Source: Anthopleura xanthogrammica (lineage: Eukaryota; Cnidaria; Anthozoa; Actiniaria; Actiniidae). From it: DNA of 64,000 nucleotides. The notes under the pieces were generated by a model that worked only from the letters and a program-made list of their open reading frames with translations, was not told the DNA's origin and searched no databases. The stretch spans positions 23,008,617-23,072,616 of the forward strand of contig OZ025207.1 of NCBI GenBank assembly GCA_964019055.1. Reading direction: 5' to 3'. Made by a program: the position numbers and the translations under genes. Positions 32,064 to 43,360 of this stretch are shown here, in pieces; the stretch's first letter is position 1, and each line of letters opens with the position of its first letter.

Positions 32064-35000
32064 CTAGTGAATTAAATCTAAACCCAATTCTGTCTTTAGA
32101 AATAATAAATGTTCCCTAGACAGGTATGGCCAGACATTATTTGGAACTAGGCATAAATGCCCTATGAAATAGGGCTGTTTCTTCACTATACATTGCTGAT
32201 TGCAATGGAAATACACATTGCTTTTTTTGCCCATTCTCTGGCCTGTCTGAGGGTTTGAAAATTCCCTTTGCATATTGGATACCACAACAATGTCTCGTGG
32301 CTTCGGTTGAATTACTCCCCCAAACTTCAGCGGTCCATTGCATCCAAAGCAGGTGCTTACTTGCTTTGGACAGCAGGATAACGGATAAACCAGAAGGCGA
32401 AGGGAATGGTATGCTATTGGAAGAGGATTGGCTGCTTGAACTAAACATTGTAGGCTGGGAACTGTACTGCTGGACGTTTGCTGTTGGACCGGAAGAGGAT
32501 TGGCTGCTTGAACTAAACATTGTAGGCTGGGAACTGTACTGCTGGACGTTTGCTGTTGGACCGGAAGAGGATTGGCTGCTTGAACTAAACATTGTAGGCT
32601 GGGACCTGTACTGCTGGACGTTTGCTGTTGGACCGGATGAGGATTGGCTGCTTGAACTAAACATTGTAGGCTGTGAACTGTACTGCTGGACGTTTGCTGT
32701 TGGACCGGATGAGGATTGGCTGCTTGAACTAAACATTGTAGGCTGTGAACTGTACTGCTGGACGTTTGATGCTGTACCGGAAGCGGAATGGCTGCTTGAA
32801 CTAAACATTGTAGGCTGTGAACTGTACTGCTGGACGTTTGATGCTGTACCGGAAGCGGAATGGCTGCTTGAACTAAACATTGTAGGCTGTGGGCTGTACT
32901 GCTGAACGTTTGATGCTGTACCGGAAGCGGAATGGCTGCTTGAAGTAAACATTGAAGGCTGTGGGCTGTACTGCTGAACGTTTGATGCTGTACCGGAAGC
33001 GGAATGGCTGCTTGAAGTAAACATTGAATGCTGTGAACTGTACTGCTGAACGTTTGATGCTGTACCGGAAGCGGAATGGCTGCTTGAAGTAAACATTGAA
33101 GGCTGTGGGCTGTACTGCTGAACGTTTGATGCTGTACCGGAAGCGGAATGGCTGCTTGAAGTGTACATTGTAGGCTGTGAACTGTATTGTTGTGTCAGGG
33201 TAATTGGCACAGATGTGTCACGTGTTGTTCTGCCCTTTCGTCTAGAAGTTGCCTTTGTGGCCTTTTTCCCTCTTCCTTTCGGCATGTCTAATAGTGTAAT
33301 GTTACAGAGATTTGGTGTGTTTTTGGTTTTTTTGAACCATTCGATAAAGGCAGGTAGTTTGCCACAGTCCTCCGCGGCCGAAACACAGTGTTGGCACAAT
33401 TTGAACCCAGTCCATGCAATGCAGTTTGCACTGCACACAAACTGTCCACTTCCTCCTACAGATTTCACATGGTGTACCTCACCTTTAGACATAACAACCC
33501 TCTCATTACGCGTGTGTGGCAAAGATATCACTGATCCTGATTTCAGTAACCTTGCGGCCTCCGTAAACTCTCTTTCTAGGACAGGAAATGGTATTGAGGT
33601 AATGCCAGTTGCATAGGCGGAAATTGACAAGGTCAACTGGTTGGTAGATGTGACTTCTTCTGTATTAGTAACAGAATCTTTGTAAAAGTTTCTGCTTTTG
33701 GGCCGTATTTTTCCGGTAAAAATCACATTCTTCCACATAGAGGTGCCTGAAATCTTCCGTAAGGAGGTACTCACCTCTGCCAATTATAGCAAGTTCGACT
33801 TCGCTTCTTTTTCTCTTAATTTCCTTTTCTACGAGATTTACTGCCTCGAGCATATTCAACTTGGAATTACCTAAGTCTTTTTTCAATACACTGTTTAGAC
33901 ACTCGTTACCATTTTGCGTATAGGGCTTGGCAGGAAAGCCAAGTCCACACATGCCTCTTACTTCTTGAGACATGTTGCTCGCTATTTGACGAGCCTTGTG
34001 TTTGTTGAAGTACTCCACAAAGGAGGCTCCTTTTGCGTGACGATCTTTCCATAATGACCCAAGGCTTTCTAGCCTTGCCTTGAACTCTTCTGGGGAATTG
34101 CTGTCGACAAGCCCTGGTATCCTACTATCTCCGATATTTTTACCGAATATGTCGTCCATGAATTGCTTTGCAACGACACCTTTTATCCCGAGATTGGTCA
34201 ATTTGCTCGAAATATTATCTTTCATGTGTAAATCACACAGTAGATGATGTGCACCATCCATCACCGATTTGAAGGGTTCATACAAGTTTTGTTCATCATC
34301 GCTTCCGATAACTAACACATTTTTGCAATTTTTGTTTAGCTTTACCATGGTGCTAGGAAGCAAATAGTATGACGAGAACAATTTTCTTTGGTGTATCAAA
34401 ACTGGGCCTGGCATTACGGGGTGGTTGCCTTCTTTAGTTTTGAGCAATAAATGATTGTATGTCGTTAAGGTAACGAAAAAATTACCGATATTGTATGTTG
34501 CATCTACCCCCAAAATCGAAAATGCAGCAGGATTCGTACAAAAGCGCACTATATCGTCGAGCTGCCAGTCAAATGCAAGAACAATTTCAGGCTCTGGACT
34601 AAGTGATAACTCTCTGATAAATGCCGTTGATGGGCTACGCTGCTGCTGTTTGCATTTCTCCATTAGTTGGGATATAACATCTGTTTCGTCAGGCTTATGC
34701 CGATCTATATGTCGCATGTTAGTTATTTGTTTTCTGTCTCTGGGAAACTGACCTGCGCAGTGTCCATTCAAAATTCCACCTTGGTCTTCTAATACCTGGT
34801 GAAAAGTAGCTTTTGCTTGATTCTCTTTTGAGAGGTTTTTAAGCCATTGTCTTGTTGACTCTGCCGTTTGCCTGTACGGCTTTTCTTGTTTGGAGTTCTT
34901 ATGAGGTCGTGGGATTACATCATACTCCTCATTCTCGAAGCAGTACTGTACCATACAGTACCTATGGATACCAAAAGGCCCTGAAAACAGAATAAAAATA

Positions 35001-37814
35001 TTTCAGTATTTCTTCCTGTAGCTAGCAAACTTTCTTTTGGGGAAGTCGCCGTGTTCCGTGTTTTTCTTTCCCTTTCTGTTTTCTTTCCTTTCTTTTCTTT
35101 TTAAATCTCAAACAATAACTTCAATTTTGTTCTCTGAGTTTATTTTCAGTTCGCCCTTCAATTTGTAAAAATTGGGTTCCACGTGGAATACTCTATAATG
35201 GTTTTTTTATGGCAGCGCAAAACCTTATTATGATAGACGAACCATTGTCTCACTTTTTTCATTAATCAAGTACCTTCCATGTGGAGAATTATCTTCAGAA
35301 GGCGATCATCACGACCAGTGCTGGTATTTTTATATGTCCTCCTTGTGATTTTCCATGTCCCAACTTTCCCAAACTTGTCAGCAGCGATGTAAGCCTTGTC
35401 GCTGGACCGACAGTATTTGGTTTTTACACCAGATGGCGTCCATACCCCCATGTCGTCGCATAAGATGTCCTTTGTATGTGACATTGCACTGCAGTCAACG
35501 AGGAATACGGAATTACAATTCACGCTTGTTGGCTGACGTCTACATATCTTTTCCTCTGCGATGTTCTCTGTAAGCAAGCATACGGCATCCATTGTCGGCA
35601 TGCCTTGACGCAAATTGGTAGTGTATATTGGAAAGTCGCTGTTTCCCCGTAAATATGTAATTTCACTGAAAATTATAAAAATTATTTTTCATTTTTTTTT
35701 ATGTACAGAATATTTGCAACAGTAAGTGATTCCTATATTTATCGAAGTTACCTTTCCAGTTTGCACCGCTTTTCAACTTCTTTCGATCTAAAACATAGAA
35801 CGGTTGTCAAAGGTTTAGTTCTCGCTTTGTCGTGTGACCGGTTGTCGTCGTATTGTTGTTGTGTTGTCGGGCGTAAAAAAAAAAGTAACAAACACTTGAA
35901 TGAATATAAAAACTTTAAACACAAAATGATCGCTTACGTATTTGCATGGCAACGTTCGTCGCTGCTAGGGCATTAGGAAAATGAAAGGAAATGTAAGGGA
36001 AAATGGAAACAAATAACGAACTCGACACCATACCTTAGCCCCGCAGCATCGTCCAGTTCTTTTTCTGGACTAGATTCTTTTTCTGGCCTGGAATCCAAAA
36101 TAACTATAGGCTGTCTCTTGCTGTAAAAGAGAAAACGATATATTGTAATATAATAATTATAAATTATATCATTAGTTATTTACACCGCAAATACACGCAC
36201 GCACCTATCTTTCCTTTTTTTTTTTACTGGGGTATTTTCCAGCGAAGACGACTCAAGTGCGGCAACAATTTCTTCGACATCATCCGTGCTGGATTTAGGT
36301 TCCCGTTTTACTTGTTCAGTCCTGTTAATGAAATGTATATATGATCTAAATAACATTTTACATCATAGTGTAACAGGAAGGAACAACGTAATGGATAAAT
36401 TACGAGCCTTAATATGAGGCCTCATTTCTCAGGAAAGAACAACGATTGACATCCTACCTCTCCAGTCTCCTCCTCTTCTTCTTCACAGGTGAAGGACTTG
36501 ACAAGTCAATAACATCATTCTCCGAATTTACCTGGTATTAAATAAACAATAAATAAATAAATAAATAAATAAACAACAGTACCAACTAACCTACTAAACA
36601 AATAACTAAATAAACAATATAAAATGATAATGAGAACAATAGAATAATAACAGAGTAAACATTCTTTCACGGTACTGGGTCTCAAAAATTGAACTTATCT
36701 TCAATAAAATAATAATATTAATAACAACACTCGTAAAGATCTTTGCATATCTCGCGACAGCCTATTGCAACACTGACACTGGTGTTAAAGGTTTGCCTTA
36801 TGAGAATTTTACAAAGGGACTTGTCAAAAATTTGCAGAGGGTGATAACTATTTTTTTATAACTAGGGATGGTCAATAACCAATAAGCATTGAACCAGAGA
36901 GAGTCACATAAATTTATGCTCATATTTGAAGGGCGAGGGGGGAGGGGGGGTGGGGTGGCCTTTGCCACAAAATCCCTAATTACTTCCAACTTTGGCTGTC
37001 GTTAGCCCCTACCCCCCTTCCAAAAGAAATAATAATAAAAAATTAGTCAATAGTGGTCATGTAATAAGAGAGCATTGTATTTTCATATCATAGTATGACA
37101 GGAATATCGGAATCATATATCAATATAAATTTAAATACAAAAGGATTTAACTTAAAATTGTAAGTAGAATTTATTTCAAGCAGAGAAAGATATTTATGGA
37201 AATCATTGTCATGAAAATTGAGAATTTCAATACCAAACACGATTCTTTTTAATATCGATGATAACCTCCCTGGGTATGTTGGAATGTGCTGGTACTTAGT
37301 TTACGTTTACTAACCTTGGTGTACTTGAAATTTCCAAGCGGAAGAATGGCCTTTCCAGGAACCGGTGTGTAATTCCCATCATCCCATGTCTCAAATGGGG
37401 CTGGCGTTTTTTTCTGAAGTAAGAAGGGCAATGTGTTAGAAAGTTATTCTAACACAACTATGCCCTCGCAAAACTAATGTATGTCAGAGACTAATGTGGA
37501 GACGCGTTTGACTCACCCTTTTCGGATTGTTTTTATCCTGAAATCCAAAACCAGGAGTTGCGGCTTCCAGGCTATCATCATTATCACTTCCCTAGAATAT
37601 AAACAGTATGTCTGTTATTTCTTCAATATACCATGAAGGTGGGAGAAGTTCGATTAAGAATTGGTTAAACTACCTCATATCCGGGCTCGTATTGGGCAGA
37701 GTTTTGAAGGGCAATCTTCAATGCTTCTGTCTCGTCCTCTTCTTGATACACCTGCCACCGACGACTCCCATCCCCACCTTTTCCAACAACAACCTCTGCA
37801 TACGTTTTTTCCAT
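32064..37814 (-). CDS. MULE transposase gene, eight exons, frame breaks in the last
   Basis: Exons joined by GT-AG introns in matching phase: 37814-37674 (ATG at 37814), 37591-37517, 37413-37315, 36531-36458, 36321-36205, 36120-36034, 35665-35274, 34980-32064. Exons 1-7 give ~330 residues: an acidic start, DVIDLSS (SUMO-interacting type), basic clusters KKKRRR and KKKRK, and VKREP (sumoylation type). Exon 8 has the MULE DDE domain: D in GVDATYN, D in VIGSDDE, E in NGNECLNSVLK. Then come a SWIM-like finger (CSANC...CQHC), eleven 24-residue Ser/Gln repeats and a Cys-rich end (CFGC...CNQQC). Exon 8 needs two frame changes, near 33670-33770 and near 32380. These may be mutations, assembly indels, or for the first a 115-nt intron. 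It would cut and paste the element in the nucleus. No ATG starts the later frames. Confidence 0.72.
32405..33195. repeat. 72-bp coding minisatellite in the MULE gene
   Basis: Eleven tandem 72-bp units, read on the - strand as 24-residue repeats (NVQQYSSQPTMFSSSSQSSS and variants). Two unit families lie in blocks: HSASGTA types first, QSSSGPTA types last. Long + strand ORFs here are shadows of the repeat. Confidence 0.92.
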
Positions 37815-38582
37815 ATTAATTATGATGAAGCTCGTAATAAATTCGCGAATAGAAAAGAAAGCTTGAACAGAACTGTTGTTTCAACTAAGATCACACAGAG
37901 TGAAGCGGTATGCAAGTTCAGTCATCTCAGATGACAAAAATAAACATTTTACGTGACATTAACACAAATCAGAACACTAGAACTGAGCAACAATAGAAGG
38001 TGTACGATGCTATCAACGAAGTGTCTTTGTCATTTTGTCTCACCCGTGAGTTCATCAAATTAAAAAAATATGTATATACCTTTATAAGGGACGGACCATT
38101 TGATATTTTATGGGTCGATCTTTTTTCCCGCTCTCAAGTGTTTTTTTTAATGTGCCAAATGCTAGCAGGATATTTTTTTTTTCATTTTTTTTTTTGATAG
38201 TATATAAATACTAACGACTGCATAGTTACATATCTCGACTCTCCGTTCCTAATACAAAGTCTCAATTGAAAGTTGGTCAACGAAATACCAAAAAATCCAG
38301 ACAGATTTTCGTAGGCTGGAGAAACTTCCCCTGCCCCCTGAGCGGCATATAAGACTTCCCTCAGAAGTCGGATATTCCATTTGGTTCAAAAGAAGTTGAA
38401 TCTTGAAATTGAATTAATAAGCTCGCTCAATATTTTGTGTGCTGTATCTGAACGTTGAACGATATTATTTTTAAGAATCGAGACCTTGCTTGATATTTCT
38501 TGGGAGTTTTAACCCACCCACCCATCAAATATCCAAAACATAACTTACATGTGTTTACTAAATTTAGGCCGATTGAACATGC
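37815..38582. promoter_or_regulatory. 5' flank of the MULE gene
   Basis: The ~770 bp between the transposase ATG and the right terminal repeat should hold its promoter. It is AT-rich with poly(T) runs at 38136-38196. No specific motif can be defended. Confidence 0.3.
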
Positions 38583-38825
38583 ATTCTGTACATTGTCATA
38601 GTTGACACTTTTGTCGTAACGCAAGCGGTGGTCTGATTATAGTATAAAGTATTGACAGTTAAGTATACCTAGCTCCTATTACTAAAATTAAGTATTCATA
38701 AAATGCTCGTATTACGTAAATACTCGTGTTTGACCCCGGGTCCATGTTTTCTACGGGAGTCCATGTTTTCTGAGTCCAGTCCATGTTTTCTCGGGTCCAG
38801 TCCAGTCCATGTTTTAGACTATGCC
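38583..38825. repeat. MULE right terminal inverted repeat
   Basis: Reverse complement of 31055-31278, with the same four GTCCATGTTTT subrepeats at the outer end. Confidence 0.85.
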
Positions 38826-38951
38826 CTTTGAGCTGTTGAAGCGTAACTGCCACGCCTGGCTCCAGCACGAGAGGCGGTGGAGGTCATCTTGAAGAGCATC
38901 ACAATCTGAAGCCTCTTTTATAACTCTAGAACACTTTGAGTCGTATATTAA
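38826..38951 (-). mobile_element. LINE remnant shared with spacer 6
   Basis: ~125 bp identical or nearly so to the right-hand end of the LINE at 21885-23748, with the same junction GAGTCGTATATTAACACG into spacer. Copies 7 and 9 therefore descend from a unit that already carried the LINE. Here its remainder is gone and MULE sequence starts at CTTTGAGCTG. Confidence 0.8.
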
Positions 38952-39318
38952 CACGTAATTTACAGTTTGGCCAGAAAAACAGGTTCGAATTCGATCGCCT
39001 TGCTTTGAATCAAAGAGGACTTTCTTTAATAGTTTCAAGAATATTCTTGAATATTAATACATCGCTCAAAAATTAAAAAATTAAAACTAAAACATGCAGC
39101 TGTCTGTTCACTAAGTGATTTCACACAACACGTCGGACGAGTAAATTAATCCAGGGAACATTAATTAACATGGAAGATCCCCAAAAACGTAATATAGACC
39201 ATATGAACAGTTATTAACACTCGTAATAACAAAGAAACCTCAGTTTGAAAAGCAAACAAAAAAAGCTCCACCAGAGAGAACTTTATTAATGTTCAATTTC
39301 TTCACTATGATAACGATT
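38952..39318. repeat. End of spacer 8
   Basis: Normal upstream region of the array from AACACGTAATTTACAGTTTG to the promoter block. No gene is seen. Confidence 0.8.
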
Positions 39319-39478
39319 TCAAAGACTGACATTCGCAGTCGGAAGGTTTTTCCTTGTTCATTTTGTTTTTGTTAATTATGTTGAAGGCCAAATATATTTT
39401 AGCTCAATTCAGGAGTCAGTTCGTCAGTAGAACATTGAAGGTGGAAGAGACAGGATCGTTCTCAGTTCAGCTCAAACC
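39319..39478 (+). promoter_or_regulatory. Conserved promoter/5' UTR block, copy 9
   Basis: Same block and spacing as at 3045. Confidence 0.55.
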
Positions 39479-40465
39479 ATGAACGCTTCGGACAACATAA
39501 CGCAAAGCAGTTTGTCGTGCATCAATGCACCTGATTTAGATGTTGTACGAACTGTAAAGATAATGGCCATCTTGTTAGTGAGTGGATTTGCTGTGTTTGG
39601 CAATATTTTGATCGTCTTCCTCGCTGCCAGATTCACCGTGAAAAGGAACATCCATCATTTGATCATCAACATGGCCGTTTCAGATATTCTCGTTGCTATC
39701 ATTATTTCGTATCACAACATTCGTCGTCTACTTGGTCTTCCATATCTCTGGGAACTTTTCGATAATGAAGTTTTTGCGAACATCGTATGTAAGGCTAACC
39801 GCTTCTTCGCCTATACTACCATGTTTGTGACTTTGACTACTCTTTTGATAATAAGTGTGGAACGGTTTAAATCAACCAAGTTAACTGTACACAGAGTTCG
39901 TCCATACACGTTGAAGAAACGTCTGACACTAGTCTCTTGCTCTTGGCTGCTTCCTATGGGACTCTCGGCCTACAATGCTTGGTATCACAGAATCGTCATG
40001 TCGGGCAATACTAATGTATGCTATGCATACTTTTCGAGGACTTTTTACCTTCTCTACTCTTTTGAACAAGTTTGTATTCTTGTTATGATGTGTTTAGTTG
40101 TGATATTTAATATTATGACTTCAATCAGACTTTGGAAATCACGTCGAACCTTCCAAGGTAATTTTTCTGACGAACAGAATAGAACTAGAGAAAAACGAAC
40201 AGCTAAAGCAGTGAAAATGGTGTTGTGTTCGCTTCTACTTTACACCTGTTGTTATCTTCCAGCTTTTCTCTACGCGTTCTTTTACGCTTTCCATGCGGCC
40301 GAAGTGTTTTTAGTATTTCAGCCATATTACTGGTGCATTATTGATAGGAGATCGTTATATTTTTTGCTTGACCTTCTTCCTTTAGTCAACTCTTGCTTCA
40401 GTCCTTGTATTTATATTGTTTTTCTAACTGAATTCAGACAAGCAGCTAAAAGACTATTGTACTAG
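39479..40465 (+). CDS. GPCR copy 9, intact
   Basis: 328 residues, one fewer than the standard because a codon is missing in ICL3 (RRTFQGNF for RRTFPQGNF). The N-tail MNASDNIT keeps both sequons. TM1 has LLVSGF for LLVGGF. Outer-face variants: ELFDNEVFANIVCKANRFF, NAWYHRIVMSGNTNVCYAYFS and FHAAEVFLVFQPYYWCIID. TM5 begins FYLLYSFEQVCILVMM, a text shared only with the copy at 51010. TM7 has DLLPLVNS, adding a proline. All class A signature residues are kept. Confidence 0.92.
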   Translation: MNASDNITQSSLSCINAPDLDVVRTVKIMAILLVSGFAVFGNILIVFLAARFTVKRNIHHLIINMAVSDILVAIIISYHNIRRLLGLPYLWELFDNEVFANIVCKANRFFAYTTMFVTLTTLLIISVERFKSTKLTVHRVRPYTLKKRLTLVSCSWLLPMGLSAYNAWYHRIVMSGNTNVCYAYFSRTFYLLYSFEQVCILVMMCLVVIFNIMTSIRLWKSRRTFQGNFSDEQNRTREKRTAKAVKMVLCSLLLYTCCYLPAFLYAFFYAFHAAEVFLVFQPYYWCIIDRRSLYFLLDLLPLVNSCFSPCIYIVFLTEFRQAAKRLLY

Positions 40466-41035
40466 TAATGAATAGCACTGAACTTAGTAGTCTATTATTA
40501 TGGAAAACAATTCTTGTACTATATCATTTCCATGTGCAAACAATGTAAAGTAAAATAAACTATGTATCACTAATGATAAATAGAAATATAATAAAAAAAT
40601 ATTTGTGGAACTTTTTTGATATTCTTTCATCAGTAACTAAATAAATCAATCATATGACATTCCCTTACCCATTCCTCGCTATTTTTACCAAAAAGCTAAG
40701 AACACGACACAAAAGAAAGACAAGTGGATGAAAAAAATTAATTTCCCAAAACATTTGAAAAAAAATGTCATTTCTCATGAACCACATACATTTAGTGTGA
40801 TATACTGACACAAAAACCGAGTTGGGCTCCCTGTGGTTATACGTCCCGATAATAGATGATACATTATCACTTTCTCTATAATTGCTTAGTATATTATTCC
40901 CCTTTGTTTAGTCAGACAATAGACCTCCTACCTAACCTGTAATATCTAGGACAGTTGGTTATCATAATATATTCTAATATCCTTGCGTTAGGCCCATTCT
41001 TAGCTGATGGACTTTCGATGTCGTAGTCTCCTTTC

Positions 41036-41171
41036 CTTGTTTCCATAGCCCAAACTACCCTTGTCGAGAGAGGACTGGAATCTACCCCTAAACCTTACCC
41101 TAAACCTAACTAACCCTAGAATCGATTCCAGTCCTTTCTCAATGAAGGACATTTTGGGCTACGGAAACAAG
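41036..41171. repeat. Hairpin with telomere-like loop (3 of 5)
   Basis: Same structure as at 1041; loop CCCTAAACCTTACCCTAAAC. Confidence 0.85.
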
Positions 41172-41277
41172 TGGTTTTGAGATCGACACTAAGAACGGCT
41201 TCAAATAATTAAGGAGTTTATTGATGTCGCGGCAGGTTTTTAGATGGCAGTCGTGTTAGGCTACCTTAGCAAAAAGT

Positions 41278-41622
41278 AATAAGAAAACTGTCCTGAGCAA
41301 AAAGTAATTATAAAACTATCCCGAGCAAAAAGTAATTAGAAAACTATCCCGAGCAAAAAGTAATTAGAAAACTGTCCCGAGAAAAAAGTAATTAGAAAAC
41401 TGTCCCGAGAAAAAAGTAATTAGAAAACTGTCCCGAGAAAAAAGTAATTAGAAAACTGTCCCGAGCAAAAAGTAATTAGAAAACTGTCCCGAGCAAAAAG
41501 TAATTAGAAGACTAGAAAATTAGAAAAATTTCTCGAGCAAAAAGTAGCTAGAAGACTGTCCCAAGCAAAAAGTAATCAGAAAAATTTCTCGAGCAAAAAG
41601 TAGTTAGAAGACTGACCCGAGC
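41278..41622. repeat. 28-bp minisatellite (~12 units)
   Basis: About twice as long as the otherwise matching array at 1275. The extra units are near-identical CTGTCCCGA types, some with GAGAAAAAAG in place of GAGCAAAAAG. Confidence 0.9.
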
Positions 41623-41849
41623 TCTTTTTCAAATTAATAAAACTTGAATTTTACGATTTTGACAAGTTTTCGAGAAAAAAATTGGCGAAAACCAAGCTTC
41701 GCAAGAATTTATTCATAACTTTAAAGGTCAAAAAGCTGTGAAAGTAATTTTCATAGAAAATCTACATGGAACTTTATTTTCGAGAATTAGGTTAAAACAG
41801 TTGAAGGAGTTATGGAATACAATAATACAAAATGCTATATTTTGTTCTC

Positions 41850-42495
41850 TTAAGGTGACTGACTACTTTTGAACCGTTCAATTTGAGCCCACGATGTGCG
41901 CGCGCACAAAAAAACGCTTATAACCGCATGACAACCTTCAAAGTTTTATTGAGGACCCATACACGTTTTGAACTTCAACAGGGCAAAAACCCCGAATTTT
42001 GCACGGGACTCTATATTTTTCTTTGAATTTCCTAAAACATCAGGTAAAAATCAATCTTTTAAGAAAGTTTGAAAAAAACGTAATTATTAGAACTTATAAA
42101 AAAAGCGTTTTCTGTGTTTTTGTTGTCCTCATTTGAGTACGATTTTCGGTTCATTTAGCTAACAAAATGCTGAATTTTGAACTTATTTTTAAATCTTACT
42201 TCAAATATTTTTAGTTAGTCTTTTAAAACAATGTTTAAAGTATATGTACTGAGAAAATTGCTTCCAGAGCTTCTATAATTTGTGAGTTATGATTTTTTTT
42301 TGAAAAGCGTGATTTCCGCCATTTTTCTTTCGAAAACTTGTCAAGTTGGTCATATTCAAAATTCATTATCTCGAAAACGAGTTCGGGACACCCCATTTTT
42401 CTTTTCATTTTTGGAATCAGCGTTAAATTCTGTGTAAAATATCTTTCTAATAACATTTTGTAATTATTCCTTGCTAAAGTAGTCAGTCACTTTAA
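41850..42495. mobile_element. TTAA-flanked MITE, copy 3
   Basis: Same element and same site as the copy at 1689, inherited by duplication of the whole unit. Confidence 0.88.
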
Positions 42496-42824
42496 TGAAA
42501 TTAAAACAGGCACAAAGAGTTCCATGCAAGTTTTTAAACTCTTAATAACCATTTTGTTTCAATTTGATTTGATGTATAGCTTAGGACACTCTAGTTTAGT
42601 TTAACAAATATATTTCGCTCTGGTCGAGCCTCGTCAGTGTTATGAAACTAACGTTTTGGCCTGGTTAAATTCAAAGCGTGTATGCTTAATACAATTTTGA
42701 AGGATGTAATTCCACGGTTTTGAGTTCCGCCAAGTTTCAAAATAGTGAGCCACCTTAAATTGTAATTCAGTTACACTTTCCTCAGAAAAACGAGTTCTAT
42801 CGTTTTGCTTTCATTCAAAGAGGA

Positions 42825-43016
42825 TTAATTTACCGACACGTTGTGTGAAATCACTTAGTGATCAGACAAGCTGTTTTACTTTTTAAGTTCTATTCAATTT
42901 TTGAGAAATGTATTATTTAAGCATATTATTCATTGCTCAAAAAGTTGAATAGAACTTAAAAAGTAAAACAGCTTGCATGATACTAAGGGATTTCACACAA
43001 CGCGTCGGTAAATTAA
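42825..43016. repeat. Inverted duplication upstream of GPCR copy 10
   Basis: Same structure as at 2669. Confidence 0.85.
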
Positions 43017-43200
43017 CCCAGGGAACTTTGTTTAACATGGAAGATCCCCGAAAACGCAATAAAGACGATATGAACAGTTATTAACACGTAATAACCAAGA
43101 AACCTCAGTTTCCAAAGCCGAAAACACAAAAAGCTTTAGAAAATTGCACCAGAGAAAACTTTATTAATGTTGAATTTCTTCACTATAATAACGATTTCAA

Positions 43201-43360
43201 ACACTGACATTCGCAGTCGGTAACTTTTTCCTTCAGTTAGTAATTTTGTTTTGTTAATTATGTTGAAGACCAAATATATTTTAGTTCAATTCAGGAGTCA
43301 GTTCGTCAGTAGAACATTGAAGGTGGAAGAGACAGCATCGTTCTCAGTTCAGCTCAAACC
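43201..43360 (+). promoter_or_regulatory. Conserved promoter/5' UTR block, copy 10
   Basis: As at 3045, with one change in the leader (GACAGCATCG for GACAGGATCG). Confidence 0.55.

Larger units (their letters stand above)
31055..38825 (-). mobile_element. MULE (Mutator-like) transposon with long inverted ends
   Basis: A 7.8-kb DNA transposon. Left (31055-31278) and right (38583-38825) ends are inverted repeats of ~220-240 bp. The outer ~140 bp are near identical, starting GGCATGGTCTAAAACATGG or the same with one change. Between them lies a multi-exon gene on the - strand for a MULE-type DDE transposase with a SWIM-like zinc finger. Long inverted ends plus this transposase are typical of MULEs. 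No matching 9-bp target duplication is visible: the right flank is LINE sequence, the left flank is not. Confidence 0.82.
40466..43200. repeat. Spacer 9 (type I, near-duplicate of spacer 1)
   Basis: Matches 475-3044 nearly base for base, including MITE and inverted duplication at the same places. The main difference is a longer minisatellite. The minus-strand ORF at 42456-42235 lies in the MITE and is not a gene. Confidence 0.88.

Noticed and set aside
32255..33616. Long + strand ORFs over the MULE gene
   Set aside because: They are antisense shadows of the 72-bp coding repeat and the SWIM region; their text is repetitive and has no domain.
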